Shown here in pieces: positions 8,939 through 17,389 of a stretch of 64,000 nucleotides of DNA. Numbering within the stretch: position 1 is the stretch's first letter; the number at the start of each line of letters is the position of its first letter. Both the position numbers and the translations under genes were made by a program. The stretch comes from Xanthomonas campestris pv. badrii. GTDB lineage: Bacteria; Pseudomonadota; Gammaproteobacteria; Xanthomonadales; Xanthomonadaceae. The stretch covers positions 682,001 to 746,000 of the forward strand of contig NZ_CP051651.1 of NCBI RefSeq assembly GCF_012848175.1, in the 5' to 3' direction. Under the pieces are notes generated by a model, which worked only from the letters and a program-made list of their open reading frames with translations, was not told where the DNA came from and searched no databases.

Positions 8939-10147
8939 ATGACACATCCACATGACGTTCTGATCGTTGGCGGCGGCCTGGTCGGCTCCAGCCTGGCGAT
9001 CGCACTGGACCGCCTTGGCCTGGATGTCGGGCTGGTCGAAGCCACCCCGGCCGGCACGCCGCCGGCGGTGTTCGACCAACGCAACCTGAGCTTTGCCGCG
9101 GCCACCGTCAACGCGCTCGGCGTGCTGGGGGTGATGGCCAAGCTGCGTGGCCCGCCCGGCCCGATCCGGCGCATCCATGTCAGCCGCGCCGGCGATTTCG
9201 GCCGCGTGCGGCTGGACGCCGCCGACTATGGCCGCGACAGCTTCGGCCAGGTGGTGGTGGCGCGCGACTTCGGCGACGCCTTGCAGGCACGCCTGGACGA
9301 AACCACCGGCGTGCGCCGCTACCGCCCGGCGCGCTGCATCGGCGTGGAGCCGGTACAGGACGGCATGCGCGCGGTACGCCTGGCAACCGCCGATGGCGAA
9401 CAGCGCGTCCTGGCCAGGCTGGTGGTCGGCGCCGACGGCAGCCACAGCGCGGTGCGCGAGCTGCTGCACATCGGTAGCGACGCGCAGGATTTCCTGCAGA
9501 CCCTGTTCGTGGCGCGCGTGCGCGCCTCCCGGCCGCCGGACGGCACCGCCTGGGAGCGCTTTGGCGAACATGGGCCCACCGCCCTGTTGCCGCGGGGCGA
9601 CCGCCATTACGGCGCCATCCACTGCGTGGCGCGTGCCGAGGCCGAGGCGGTGGCCGCGCTCGACGACGCCGGCTGGCTGGCACGGTTGCAGCGCGCTGCC
9701 GGCTGGCGCGCCGGGCGCTTTGTCGCCACTGGCGAACGCAGCGCGTATCCCTTGGTGCAGGTACTGGCGAACGATTTGATCGCCGAACGCGTGGTGCTGC
9801 TGGGCAATGCGGCGCAGACGCTGCACCCCATCGGCGCGCAAGGGTTCAACCTGGGCCTGCGCGACGCGCTGACGCTGGCCGAACTGATCGAGCGCGACCG
9901 CAGCGATGCCGGCGCCAGTGCCTTGCTGACCGCGTATCTGGCGCGCCGTCGCGTGGATCGCGAACAGACCATCGCGTTCTCCAGTGGCCTGGCACGCCTG
10001 ACCGGCAACCCGGCGCCGTTGTTGCGGCCGTTGCGCAGCCTGGGGTTGCTGGCGACCTCGCAGGCCGCGCCGCTGCAGTCGATGCTGGTCGGCGGGGCGA
10101 TGGGCTTCCGCGGCGAAGTGCCGCAACTGTGCCGGGGGATCGCATGA
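8939..10147 (+). CDS. ubiH: UbiH-type FAD-dependent ubiquinone hydroxylase
   Basis: A 402-residue aromatic monooxygenase of the UbiH/UbiI/UbiF/COQ6 family that hydroxylates the ubiquinone ring precursor. It has the N-terminal dinucleotide motif VLIVGGGLVGSSLA, the second FAD motif VVGADGSHSAVR near residue 165, and the C-terminal GNAAQTLHPIGAQGFNLGLRD box. The HPIGAQGFNLGLRDA form is more UbiH-like than its neighbour's HPLAGQGVNLGLRD. ATG 8939 places the FAD motif at residue 6. Its stop overlaps the start of the next paralogue by four bases. Confidence 0.9.
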   Translation: MTHPHDVLIVGGGLVGSSLAIALDRLGLDVGLVEATPAGTPPAVFDQRNLSFAAATVNALGVLGVMAKLRGPPGPIRRIHVSRAGDFGRVRLDAADYGRDSFGQVVVARDFGDALQARLDETTGVRRYRPARCIGVEPVQDGMRAVRLATADGEQRVLARLVVGADGSHSAVRELLHIGSDAQDFLQTLFVARVRASRPPDGTAWERFGEHGPTALLPRGDRHYGAIHCVARAEAEAVAALDDAGWLARLQRAAGWRAGRFVATGERSAYPLVQVLANDLIAERVVLLGNAAQTLHPIGAQGFNLGLRDALTLAELIERDRSDAGASALLTAYLARRRVDREQTIAFSSGLARLTGNPAPLLRPLRSLGLLATSQAAPLQSMLVGGAMGFRGEVPQLCRGIA

Positions 10148-11325
10148 GCCGGCGCCCTGCACGCGATGCGGTGATCGTCGGCGGCGGCGTGGTCGGTGCG
10201 GCCTGCGCGTTGGCACTGGCCGATGCCGGCTTGCAGGTGGCGCTGGTGGAAGGGCGCGAGCCGGCACGCTGGCAGGCCGAGCAGCCCGATCTGCGAGTCT
10301 ATGCATTCGCGGCCGACAACGCCGCGTTGCTGGATGGTCTTGGCGTATGGAGCGCAGTACGCGCAGCGCGCGCGCAGCCGTATCGGCGCATGCGGGTGTG
10401 GGATGCCGGCGGTGGCGGCGAGCTGGGGTTCGATGCCGACACGCTGGGACGCGAACAGCTGGGCTGGATCGTCGAACACGCGCTGCTGGTGGACCGCCTG
10501 TGGGCCGCCGTGCACATGGCGGGAATCGATGTGCACTGCCCGGCGCGGGTCGTCGAACTGGAGCAGGACGCCGGCAGCGTGCGGCTGCGCCTGGACGATG
10601 GCAGCCGGCTGGAAGCGGCGATCGCCATCGCCGCCGACGGCGCATCGTCCACGCTGCGCGAGTTGACCGGGTTTGCGGTCTCGCGGCACGCCTACGCGCA
10701 ACGCGGTGTGGTTGCTTTCGTGGAAACCGGGCAGCCGCACCAGTCCACTGCCTGGCAGCGCTTTCTGACCACCGGGCCGCTGGCATTCCTGCCGTTTGTC
10801 GATGGCCGTAGCTCGATCGTGTGGACCCTGCCCGATGCCGAGGCCGAGCGCGTGCTCGCACTGGACGATCTGGCGTTCTCGCGCGAACTCACCCAGGCCT
10901 TCGGCAAGCGCCTTGGCGAGGTGCGCGTGGTCTCTGCACGCGCTGCATTCCCGCTGCAGCGGCAGTTGGTGGAGCGCTACGTCAGTGGCCGTGTGCTGAC
11001 CCTGGGCGATGCCGCGCATGTGGTGCATCCCCTGGCCGGCCAGGGTGTCAACCTGGGCCTGCGCGACGTCAATGCGTTGCGCGATGCAGTGCGGGCAGCG
11101 CTCGCCAAACGTGCCGACTGGGCAGCGCCGCACCGCCTGCAGCGCTGGGCGCGCACCCGGCGTAGCGAGAACACCGTTGCCGCCTATGGCTTCGATGCAA
11201 TCAATAGCGTGTTTTCCAACGATGACATGCACCTGACCCTGCTGCGCGGGTCCGTGCTCGGGCTGGCCGGCAGGCTTCCGCCGCTGGTGGAGCTGTTGTG
11301 GAAGCGCGCCTCCGGTAGCGCGTAA
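10144..11325 (+). CDS. ubiI: UbiH/UbiI/UbiF-family FAD monooxygenase (likely UbiI)
   Basis: A 393-residue second hydroxylase of the same family: AVIVGGGVVGAACALAL at the N-terminus, AADGASSTLRE in the middle and GDAAHVVHPLAGQGVNLGLRD near residue 300. Its start ATG 10144 sits inside the stop of ubiH (ATGA overlap), so the two are one operon. Three ring hydroxylations are needed for ubiquinone. Xanthomonads are reported to use a Coq7-type enzyme for one of them, which is why I prefer UbiI to UbiF, but sequence reading alone cannot separate these paralogues. Confidence 0.82.
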   Translation: MSRRPARDAVIVGGGVVGAACALALADAGLQVALVEGREPARWQAEQPDLRVYAFAADNAALLDGLGVWSAVRAARAQPYRRMRVWDAGGGGELGFDADTLGREQLGWIVEHALLVDRLWAAVHMAGIDVHCPARVVELEQDAGSVRLRLDDGSRLEAAIAIAADGASSTLRELTGFAVSRHAYAQRGVVAFVETGQPHQSTAWQRFLTTGPLAFLPFVDGRSSIVWTLPDAEAERVLALDDLAFSRELTQAFGKRLGEVRVVSARAAFPLQRQLVERYVSGRVLTLGDAAHVVHPLAGQGVNLGLRDVNALRDAVRAALAKRADWAAPHRLQRWARTRRSENTVAAYGFDAINSVFSNDDMHLTLLRGSVLGLAGRLPPLVELLWKRASGSA

Positions 11326-11349
11326 CCGAGCCCACGGTTGCCGGCTGTG

Positions 11350-11375
11350 CGCGCGGAGCGTGCGGGCGCGTTTTT
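11350..11375 (+). terminator. Rho-independent terminator after ubiHI
   Basis: A GC stem (CGCGC ... GCGCG) is followed directly by TTTTTC, 25 nt after the second hydroxylase stop. A second 9-bp hairpin (GGCAGCATC ... GATGCTGCC, 11400-11429) lies between it and the next start. Confidence 0.65.
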
Positions 11376-11449
11376 CTATGTCTAAAAACTTATAGCGAAG
11401 GCAGCATCTTCCATACGACGGATGCTGCCGGCCTAGCTACAGTCGATGC

Positions 11450-12169
11450 ATGACCTCGCTTACGCATCCGCCCAAGCCCACCGTGCTGCTGCTTTGTGGC
11501 CTGCTCTGCGATGCCACCATCTGGCAGCCGCAGCATGAAGGGCTGGGTGATCTGGCCGACGTGCAGGTGCTGGATTTCGCCGGTTTCGACAACATCGCGC
11601 AGATGGCCGCCCATGCACTGGCTCTTGCGCCGCCGCGGTTCGCGCTGGCCGGGCATTCGATGGGGGGGCGGGTCGCGTTGGACATCATGCGCCAGGCGCC
11701 CGAGCGGGTCACCCAGCTGGCCCTGCTCGACACCGGTACCGCGCCGCGCCGCGAGGGCGAACGCGAGGAGCGCCAGGCACTGGTGGACCTGGCCCAGACC
11801 CAGGGCATGCAGGCGCTTGCGCTGACCTGGCTGCCGCCGATGCTGCACCCGGCGCGCATTGCCGATACCAGCCTCATGGAACGCCTGGTTGCGATGGTGC
11901 GGCGGCAAAGCGCGCAGAGCTTCGCCGGCCAGGTCACCGCCTTGCTGGAGCGTCCGGATGCCGTGCCGGTGCTGGCGCAGATCCGCTGCCCCACCTTGCT
12001 GGGCGTTGGACGCCAGGATGCCTGGAGCCCGTTGGCAAGGCATCAGGACATGGCGCGGCAGATTCCGGGCGCCCGCCTGGTGGTGTTCGAAGACAGCGGG
12101 CATATGGCGCCGGTGGAGGCACCGGTCGCGGTGACTGCAGCGTTGCGCGACTGGTTGCAGGCCGCGTAA
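11450..12169 (+). CDS. Alpha/beta-fold hydrolase
   Basis: A 239-residue hydrolase with the nucleophile elbow AGHSMGGRVAL (serine near residue 66), a late aspartate in the LLGVGRQDAWSP strand and a catalytic histidine in EDSGHMAPVE. This is the pattern of small esterases and C-C bond hydrolases. The substrate is not apparent. It opens a plus-strand group with an NTF2-like protein and an aromatic-uptake-type outer-membrane protein, so an ester or ring-cleavage product of aromatic metabolism is one possibility; that is inference from position only. Confidence 0.85.
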   Translation: MTSLTHPPKPTVLLLCGLLCDATIWQPQHEGLGDLADVQVLDFAGFDNIAQMAAHALALAPPRFALAGHSMGGRVALDIMRQAPERVTQLALLDTGTAPRREGEREERQALVDLAQTQGMQALALTWLPPMLHPARIADTSLMERLVAMVRRQSAQSFAGQVTALLERPDAVPVLAQIRCPTLLGVGRQDAWSPLARHQDMARQIPGARLVVFEDSGHMAPVEAPVAVTAALRDWLQAA

Positions 12170-12251
12170 GCGGTGTCGCGCCTGGCCCCGCATCAAGGCT
12201 GTGGCCTCGCCATCAACGTTGCGCGGTGTGTGACACATTCAAGGAGGCTGC

Positions 12252-12680
12252 ATGCACGACGACACATCGATCATCATTGCCTGCGAGCAGCTGATCCGGC
12301 GGTTCGCGCTCTACAACGATCGGCATGACCACGACGGTCTTGCGGCTTTGTTCACGGTCGATGGCGTGTTCGCGCGCCCCAGCGCACCCGATGCGCCGGT
12401 GCACGGGCGCGAGGCAATCCTGCAGGCGTTTCGCGCGCGTCCACCGCGCACCACCTGCCACCTGATGCTCAATACCCTGGTCACCATCCAATCGCCGACG
12501 CTGGCGCACGCGCACAGCAACGTGCTGCTTTACACCGCCGGCGAAACCTCTGCGGCGCCGCCATGGGCCGCGCAGTCGCCGGCCCTGCTTGGCAGTTTCG
12601 ATGATGTGCTGGTTTTCGATGAGGAGCGCTGGCTGTTCAAGCAGCGGCTTGGATCGTTGCTGCTGCAGATCGGCACCTGA
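12252..12680 (+). CDS. SnoaL/NTF2-like protein
   Basis: A 142-residue protein with the cone-shaped NTF2-like fold signature: an N-terminal helix pair (CEQLIRRFALYNDRHDHDGLAALF) followed by TVDGVFARP and VHGREAILQAFRARPP. Such proteins act as small hydratases, isomerases, dioxygenase subunits or ligand binders. A strong Shine-Dalgarno (AAGGAGG) precedes the ATG by 5 nt. It lies 82 nt after the hydrolase gene and is likely co-transcribed with it. Specific activity unknown. Confidence 0.8.
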   Translation: MHDDTSIIIACEQLIRRFALYNDRHDHDGLAALFTVDGVFARPSAPDAPVHGREAILQAFRARPPRTTCHLMLNTLVTIQSPTLAHAHSNVLLYTAGETSAAPPWAAQSPALLGSFDDVLVFDEERWLFKQRLGSLLLQIGT

Positions 12681-12799
12681 GCCGACACCGATAGATCGCA
12701 CCAAGCGGTGCAGCCGTTTGGCATGCAGCGTTGTCGTCCCGCTTTCTCCCCCACGCCGCGCCCGCTGTCATCCATCCTTCCGCATTGGAGAGTCGCCTA

Positions 12800-13834
12800 G
12801 TGGAATGCGTCCGTTTATCCGCTCATTGTCGTTCGGTGTTGCTGCGCGCGGTGTCGCGTCGGCAACGGTCGTGGATCGTCTGCGCCACGCTCGCCGCGAT
12901 GTTGCCAGGCACGGCAATGGCGCAGGCCGTGCCGGAAACGGTGGCGCCGCCGCAAGGCATCAACGTAGGGGGCACCAGTTTCATGGACGGGTTTGGATCG
13001 TTGACGCCTGGCTGGACCGTCGTCGCATATCCGCGCCACTACAATTTCAACGCGATCAAGGACGCCAGCGGCAACGATTCGCCTGCGTTCCGCGATCCGA
13101 ACGTCGACGTCAGCGTGCTGCTGACGCAGCTGATCTATGTCACGCCCTATACCTGGAAAAGCGCGTCGTTGAGCTTCAATGCCATCGTGCCGCTGGTCAA
13201 CTACGACACCTCCTTCGCCGCCGACAGTCCCGTGCGGCTGAGCAGCAACGGGTTTGGGATGGGCGATATTTCATTCGGGCCTGCGCTGCAGTTTCCACCG
13301 GTGATGCGCAACGGCCGCGTGTTGTTCTTTCAGCGGTTCGCCATCGACGCCTTTGCGCCAGTTGGCAAGTTCGATCGCGATACCGCGATCAACCAGAGCA
13401 CTGGGTTCTGGTCGGTCGCGCCGCACTGGGCATTCACTGTGCAACCCAGCGACAACTGGGAGGTCAGCGGGCGCCTGAATTACCTGTACAACTTCCGGAC
13501 CAGTCGCGCTGGCGGCGTGCCGCCCATTCCGGGCTTCCGTTTCCGCAACGGGCAGGCCGGCGACGTGCTCTGGCTCAACTTCGCCTCGTCATTGAAGATC
13601 AACGAGCAGTGGCGGGTGGGTCTGAACGGCTACTACCTGCAGCAACTGAAGGACAACCGCACCAACGACCAGCGCGTGCCGGACAGCAAGCGCAGGCAGC
13701 TCTATATCGGGCCGGGCCTGTCATGGCGCATGAACGAAAAGAACCTGTTCAACTTCAATGTCTACCTGCCGGTGGATGTGGAAAATTCGGTCGCCGGCAA
13801 TAACTTCAACCTGATGTTCGTGCATTCGTTGTAG
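12800..13834 (+). CDS. SphA/MetA-pathway-type outer-membrane protein
   Basis: About 344 residues. A signal peptide ends near MLPGTAMAQA, and the rest alternates aromatic and polar residues in short strands ending in a Phe/Leu-rich C-terminus (FNLMFVHSL), as in outer-membrane beta-barrels. It resembles the family named for the meta-pathway of phenol degradation (SphA/PF13557), whose members sit in aromatic degradation clusters and are thought to help uptake. The GTG at 12800 has GGAG 9 nt upstream and is preferred; a TTG at 12731 would add 23 residues. Nearby ligBA and hca genes fit an aromatic-uptake role. Confidence 0.8.
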   Translation: MECVRLSAHCRSVLLRAVSRRQRSWIVCATLAAMLPGTAMAQAVPETVAPPQGINVGGTSFMDGFGSLTPGWTVVAYPRHYNFNAIKDASGNDSPAFRDPNVDVSVLLTQLIYVTPYTWKSASLSFNAIVPLVNYDTSFAADSPVRLSSNGFGMGDISFGPALQFPPVMRNGRVLFFQRFAIDAFAPVGKFDRDTAINQSTGFWSVAPHWAFTVQPSDNWEVSGRLNYLYNFRTSRAGGVPPIPGFRFRNGQAGDVLWLNFASSLKINEQWRVGLNGYYLQQLKDNRTNDQRVPDSKRRQLYIGPGLSWRMNEKNLFNFNVYLPVDVENSVAGNNFNLMFVHSL

Positions 13835-14010
13835 GGATCCTGCCTGCCACGCGCGGCGCCTGCGATGAGTGGCCGTGTGTGGTGGGCAGGTTACCGCTGC
13901 TGCTGCCCGCCGCAGCGTGCGGGGCAGGCAGCTGTTCACCAGTTCGCACGTGGCGCTTGTGCAGTGCCGCAGGGGTGACTGGAGGCTGGCGCCAAGGCTG
14001 TCCCGATTAA

Positions 14011-14150
14011 GAGCGGCTAACAAACCTACTACGCAGCCGTCAGGCGGGCGCGGTCGGTGCTCGGAATCGGCATGTACCACTCGTACACTCCGGTTCCTGC
14101 GCGCCGTCCACACCCACCTGACGACTGCTCGCTACGTTCTGTTAGCCGCC
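14011..14150. repeat. Long imperfect palindromic intergenic element (full-length copy)
   Basis: A roughly 140-bp inverted repeat centred at 14080. The left end reads GAGCGGCTAACAAA and the right end is its near-complement (TTCTGTTAGCCGCC); the centre is TGTAC-CACTC-GTACA inside GGAATCGG ... CCGGTTCC. The right end abuts the stop codon of the GntR gene. A shorter copy lies at 63271-63340. The rest of this gap, from 13835 to 14010, shows no gene. Confidence 0.85.
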
Positions 14151-14825
14151 CTAAATCCCCATGCTGTGTCGCTGGGTGTGGGCGTGTTCGCGGAACAGCA
14201 GCTCTGCGCGCGCGCCATCGCGTTGTTCGATCGCCGAGACGATCGCCCCATGTTGCCGGTGCCCGTAATACAGATCGTTGTAGGCCACGGTGGCCGAGCG
14301 CTGGCCGAAGACCACATGGGCCGGGCTGACGAACGGCACCACCGTGCAGCGATTCACGGTCTCGGTGAGGATCGGCTTGTTGGCCGCAATCACGATGGTC
14401 CGATGGAAACGGGCGTTCATCGCTGCATAGGTCTGTTCGTCGCTGGCGTCGAGGCTGCGCTTGGCGAACAGCCGGTCGCCTTCGCCAAGACAGGCATGCA
14501 GGGTGGCGAGCACCTCGGTCGATGCCCCCTGTTCGGCCACCGTGCGCGCTGCCAGGCCTTCCATCAGGGCGCGTACGGCCAGGGCGTCCAGGCTCTCCTG
14601 CTGGCTGAAGCGGCGTACCGCGTAGCCACGGTTGCCCGTCTGCGCCAGCAGTCCTTCCTGGCACAGCGCGGGCAGCGCCTGGCGGATGGGCGTGCGCGAA
14701 ATGGCCAGACGTTCGGCCAGCGCCGCCTCGGTGATGCGTTCGCCCGGGGCGAATGTGCCGCACAGGATCAATTCGCGTAATTGCTGAACTGCTTGCAATC
14801 GGTGGTTGTTCGCCATTGGCTCCAT
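14151..14825 (-). CDS. GntR-family (FCD-type) transcriptional regulator
   Basis: About 224 residues. An N-terminal winged helix (LRELILCGTFAPGERITEAALAERLAISRTPIRQALPAL, here broken into its parts GERITEAALAERL and SRTPIRQAL) is followed by an all-helical FCD ligand domain with metal-binding-type residues (NARFHRTIV, HRQHGAIV). The frame is open upstream to a TTG, but ATG 14825 is the first good start. It is transcribed away from ligBA, with an inverted repeat in the shared promoter region, so it probably controls the dioxygenase genes and itself. The effector is presumably an aromatic acid or ring-cleavage product. Confidence 0.88.
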   Translation of the reverse strand: MEPMANNHRLQAVQQLRELILCGTFAPGERITEAALAERLAISRTPIRQALPALCQEGLLAQTGNRGYAVRRFSQQESLDALAVRALMEGLAARTVAEQGASTEVLATLHACLGEGDRLFAKRSLDASDEQTYAAMNARFHRTIVIAANKPILTETVNRCTVVPFVSPAHVVFGQRSATVAYNDLYYGHRQHGAIVSAIEQRDGARAELLFREHAHTQRHSMGI

Positions 14826-14974
14826 TCTCTCGCGCCGTACCGCAGCGCATGTTTCTTCCAGAGGGAAAACTCGCAATCACCTGCATAAAAACCTTGCGGA
14901 TGAGCGCGCTTGGTGGCAATTTGGATCCCAAGGATACCGTTTTAGCGGTCGGTAGTTGGTGATCGTCCCTCGTT

Positions 14975-14996
14975 GGGATCCATTGCAGTGGATCCC
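14975..14996. promoter_or_regulatory. Candidate GntR operator (GGGATCCA-N6-TGGATCCC)
   Basis: A perfect 8-bp inverted repeat with a 6-nt spacer lies between the divergent GntR and ligB genes, 59 nt before the ligB start. A related half-site, TTGGATCCCA, is at 14921-14930, closer to the GntR gene. Sites of this kind are typical targets for dimeric GntR regulators. The repeat is seen directly; the regulator assignment is inferred from position. Confidence 0.7.
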
Positions 14997-15054
14997 GGCT
15001 CAATCAAAGACGTGCGCTGGGCCTGCTGGCCGAGGTACGTCGCAGGAGCGCAGC

Positions 15055-15951
15055 ATGGCAAGCATCATCGGCGGCATCGGGACTTCGCACGTTCCCACCA
15101 TCGGGGTGGCCTATGACAAGGGCAAGCAGCAGGATCCGATATGGAAACCGCTGTTCGACGGCTACACGCCGGTCGCTGCCTGGCTCGCGGAACAGCGGGC
15201 CGACGTGCTGGTCTTTTTCTATAACGACCACTGCACCACGTTCTTCTTCGATCTGTATCCGACCTTCGCCCTGGGCGTGGGTGAGCGCTTCCCGGTGGCC
15301 GACGAGGGCGCCGGGTTGCGCAACCTGCCGCCGATCCGCGGCGATGTCCAGCTGCAGGCGCATATCGCCGAATGCCTGGTCAACGACGAATTCGACCTGA
15401 CCGTGTTCCAGGACAAGCCGATCGACCATGGCTGCGCCGCACCGCTGCCGTTGCTGTGGCCACATGTGCCGGACTGGCCGGGCACGGTGGTCCCGATCGC
15501 CATCAATGTCCTGCAATATCCGCTGCCGACCGCGCGCCGCTGTTACCGGCTGGGCCAGGCCGTGCGCCGGGCGATCGAATCGTATCCGCAGGATCTCAGG
15601 GTGGTGGTGGTCGGTACCGGCGGTCTGTCGCATCAGATCCATGGCGAGCGCACCGGTTTCAACAATACCGAGTGGGACATGGAATTCCTGGATCGCTTCC
15701 AGCATGCCCCGGAAACGCTGACCGATCTTACCCATACCGACTATGTGCGCCTGGGTGGGGCCGAAAGCGTGGAGCAGATCATGTGGCTGGCCATGCGCGG
15801 CGCGCTGGAGGGGCCGATCCGCAAACTGCACCAGAACTACTACCTGATGACGACCACCGCGATGACCGTGGTGCTGTACGAGCCTGGCATCGAGTCCGCC
15901 GATGCGCCGCGCTCGGCCGAGCTGCTGGCACGCACCACCAACGCGGCATGA
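15055..15951 (+). CDS. ligB: Class III extradiol dioxygenase beta subunit (LigB-like)
   Basis: A 298-residue catalytic subunit of the protocatechuate 4,5-dioxygenase (LigAB) family, which opens the ring of protocatechuate, gallate or 3-O-methylgallate next to the diol. The iron ligands match LigB: His12 (GTSHVP), His59 (FYNDH) and a glutamate in GGAESVE; the catalytic histidine is in GGLSHQIHGE. The start has AGGAG 7 nt upstream. It is followed 10 nt later by ligA. No lactonase, hydratase or aldolase for the 4,5-cleavage pathway is near, so the exact substrate and product fate are open. Confidence 0.88.
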   Translation: MASIIGGIGTSHVPTIGVAYDKGKQQDPIWKPLFDGYTPVAAWLAEQRADVLVFFYNDHCTTFFFDLYPTFALGVGERFPVADEGAGLRNLPPIRGDVQLQAHIAECLVNDEFDLTVFQDKPIDHGCAAPLPLLWPHVPDWPGTVVPIAINVLQYPLPTARRCYRLGQAVRRAIESYPQDLRVVVVGTGGLSHQIHGERTGFNNTEWDMEFLDRFQHAPETLTDLTHTDYVRLGGAESVEQIMWLAMRGALEGPIRKLHQNYYLMTTTAMTVVLYEPGIESADAPRSAELLARTTNAA

Positions 15952-15961
15952 GGAGAGGCAG

Positions 15962-16321
15962 ATGAATCCGCAAGTACACGGGATGGAGAAGATCGACGGC
16001 ACCTACGTGTTCGATCTGCGCACCAGCAACCGCGCGCTGCGCCTCAATCGCTTTTTCTGGCACATGATCCGGGCGCCATGGCGCGACCGCTTCCTGCAGG
16101 ACGCGGAAACCTTGATGCAGGAAGCCGAACTCACCGAGCACGAAAAGGAATTGATCCGGGCGCGCGACTGGCTCGGCTTGGTGCAGTATGGCGCCAATTT
16201 CTTTGTGATCGAAAAGTTTGCCCGCGTGGTGCGTATGACCAATCTCCAGGTCTACGCCATCATGCGCGGCGAATCCTTCGAAGCATTCATGCAGACGCGG
16301 CGGGTTCCCGAGGCGCGCTGA
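15962..16321 (+). CDS. ligA: Extradiol dioxygenase alpha subunit (LigA-like)
   Basis: A 119-residue small helical subunit typical of LigA: TYVFDLRTSNRALRLNRF at the N-terminus, ELTEHEKELIRARDW in the middle and a C-terminal segment with LQVYAIMRGES. LigA covers the LigB active site and shapes substrate choice. Start ATG 15962 follows AGGAG in the intergenic 10 nt. The order beta-then-alpha is reversed relative to the ligA-ligB order known in Sphingobium. Confidence 0.88.
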   Translation: MNPQVHGMEKIDGTYVFDLRTSNRALRLNRFFWHMIRAPWRDRFLQDAETLMQEAELTEHEKELIRARDWLGLVQYGANFFVIEKFARVVRMTNLQVYAIMRGESFEAFMQTRRVPEAR

Positions 16322-16387
16322 GCTGCGCGCCCTGGCTGTGTCGGTCCGGGCGCGGTATTCCGATTTCCCAACGTAAGGCCCACCCCC

Positions 16388-17389
16388 ATGACCATGTCCT
16401 CCGTGTTCTTCGAGCACCGCATCAAGGTCCGGCATCTACGTGTCATCGAGGCGCTGGACCGGCAAAAAAGCCTGCTCCGCGCCTCACGCGTCTTGAATGT
16501 CACCCAGCCTGCGCTCACGCGCGCCCTGCAGGAGATCGAGGAGATCGTCGGCGCGCCCCTGTTCGAACGTCATTCGCGTGGCGTGCGGCCCAATGCAATG
16601 GGTGAAGTGCTGGTGCAGACTGCGCACGTGGTGCTGGGCCAACTGCGCCGTGCGCAGGACACCTTCGAAGGCCTGCTGCAGGACGATGCGCTCACGATCA
16701 CCGTGGGCGCGCTGCCGGTGGCAGCAAGCGGCTTGCTGCCTGCAGTGCTGGCCGCGCTCTACCGCGCCGAACCCACGCTGCGCGTGCGCCTGCTGCATGG
16801 ACGCACCGATGAGCTGCTGCCCAAGCTGGCCGGTAATGAAGTCGACCTGGTGGTGGGGCGGCTCTATCCGCTGGCCCGCTACGACGCGTTGACCCGCAAG
16901 GTGTTGTACCAGGATCCGATTGCGCTGGTGGCGCGTAGCGACCACCCGCTGTTTGCCAATGGCCCGGTGCGCATTGCCGAGGCGGCGGCATACCGGCAGG
17001 TGCTGCCGACATTGAGCCAGCACGTGGAGCGTGACGTGGCACAGGTCATGCGCGAACACGGGCTGGCCACGCGCGACCAGCTGCGTTCCAGCTCGGCCAG
17101 TTTTACCCGTGAGATCCTGCTGGGCACCGATAGCATCGCAGTGATGCCGAGCATGATGGTGGCCGGCGACATCGCACGTGGCGAGTTGCGTGCGTTCCAG
17201 CTGCAGCAACCCTCGCAGGCGCGTGCCGGTGGGGTGATCTACCGCGACAGCAGCGCCATCCACAAGCCGGGCGTGCGCCTGCTGATGCGCGAGCTGGAGC
17301 ATCAACTGGCGCTGATGGCCGAGCAGGGCGCGGTGTGGGTGGACAACCAGGTTGGCGAAGACGACATCCTGCTGGATGCATCTGCGTAA
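16388..17389 (+). CDS. LysR-type transcriptional regulator (PcaQ/GalR-like)
   Basis: A 333-residue regulator with an N-terminal HTH (RHLRVIEALDRQKSLLRAS then VTQPALTRALQEIEE, ending FERHSRGV) and a periplasmic-binding-protein-like effector domain (about residues 105-310). The FEHRIKVRHLRVIEA start is typical of the PcaQ/GalR/GbpR branch, which respond to protocatechuate or gallate pathway metabolites. It follows ligA by 66 nt in the same direction, so it may be part of the ligBA transcript. Together with the GntR gene, the dioxygenase is flanked by two regulators. Confidence 0.88.
   Translation: MTMSSVFFEHRIKVRHLRVIEALDRQKSLLRASRVLNVTQPALTRALQEIEEIVGAPLFERHSRGVRPNAMGEVLVQTAHVVLGQLRRAQDTFEGLLQDDALTITVGALPVAASGLLPAVLAALYRAEPTLRVRLLHGRTDELLPKLAGNEVDLVVGRLYPLARYDALTRKVLYQDPIALVARSDHPLFANGPVRIAEAAAYRQVLPTLSQHVERDVAQVMREHGLATRDQLRSSSASFTREILLGTDSIAVMPSMMVAGDIARGELRAFQLQQPSQARAGGVIYRDSSAIHKPGVRLLMRELEHQLALMAEQGAVWVDNQVGEDDILLDASA

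Noticed and set aside
12731..12799. TTG at 12731 as the start of the SphA-like protein
   Set aside because: No Shine-Dalgarno and it adds 23 residues before the signal peptide; GTG 12800 fits better.
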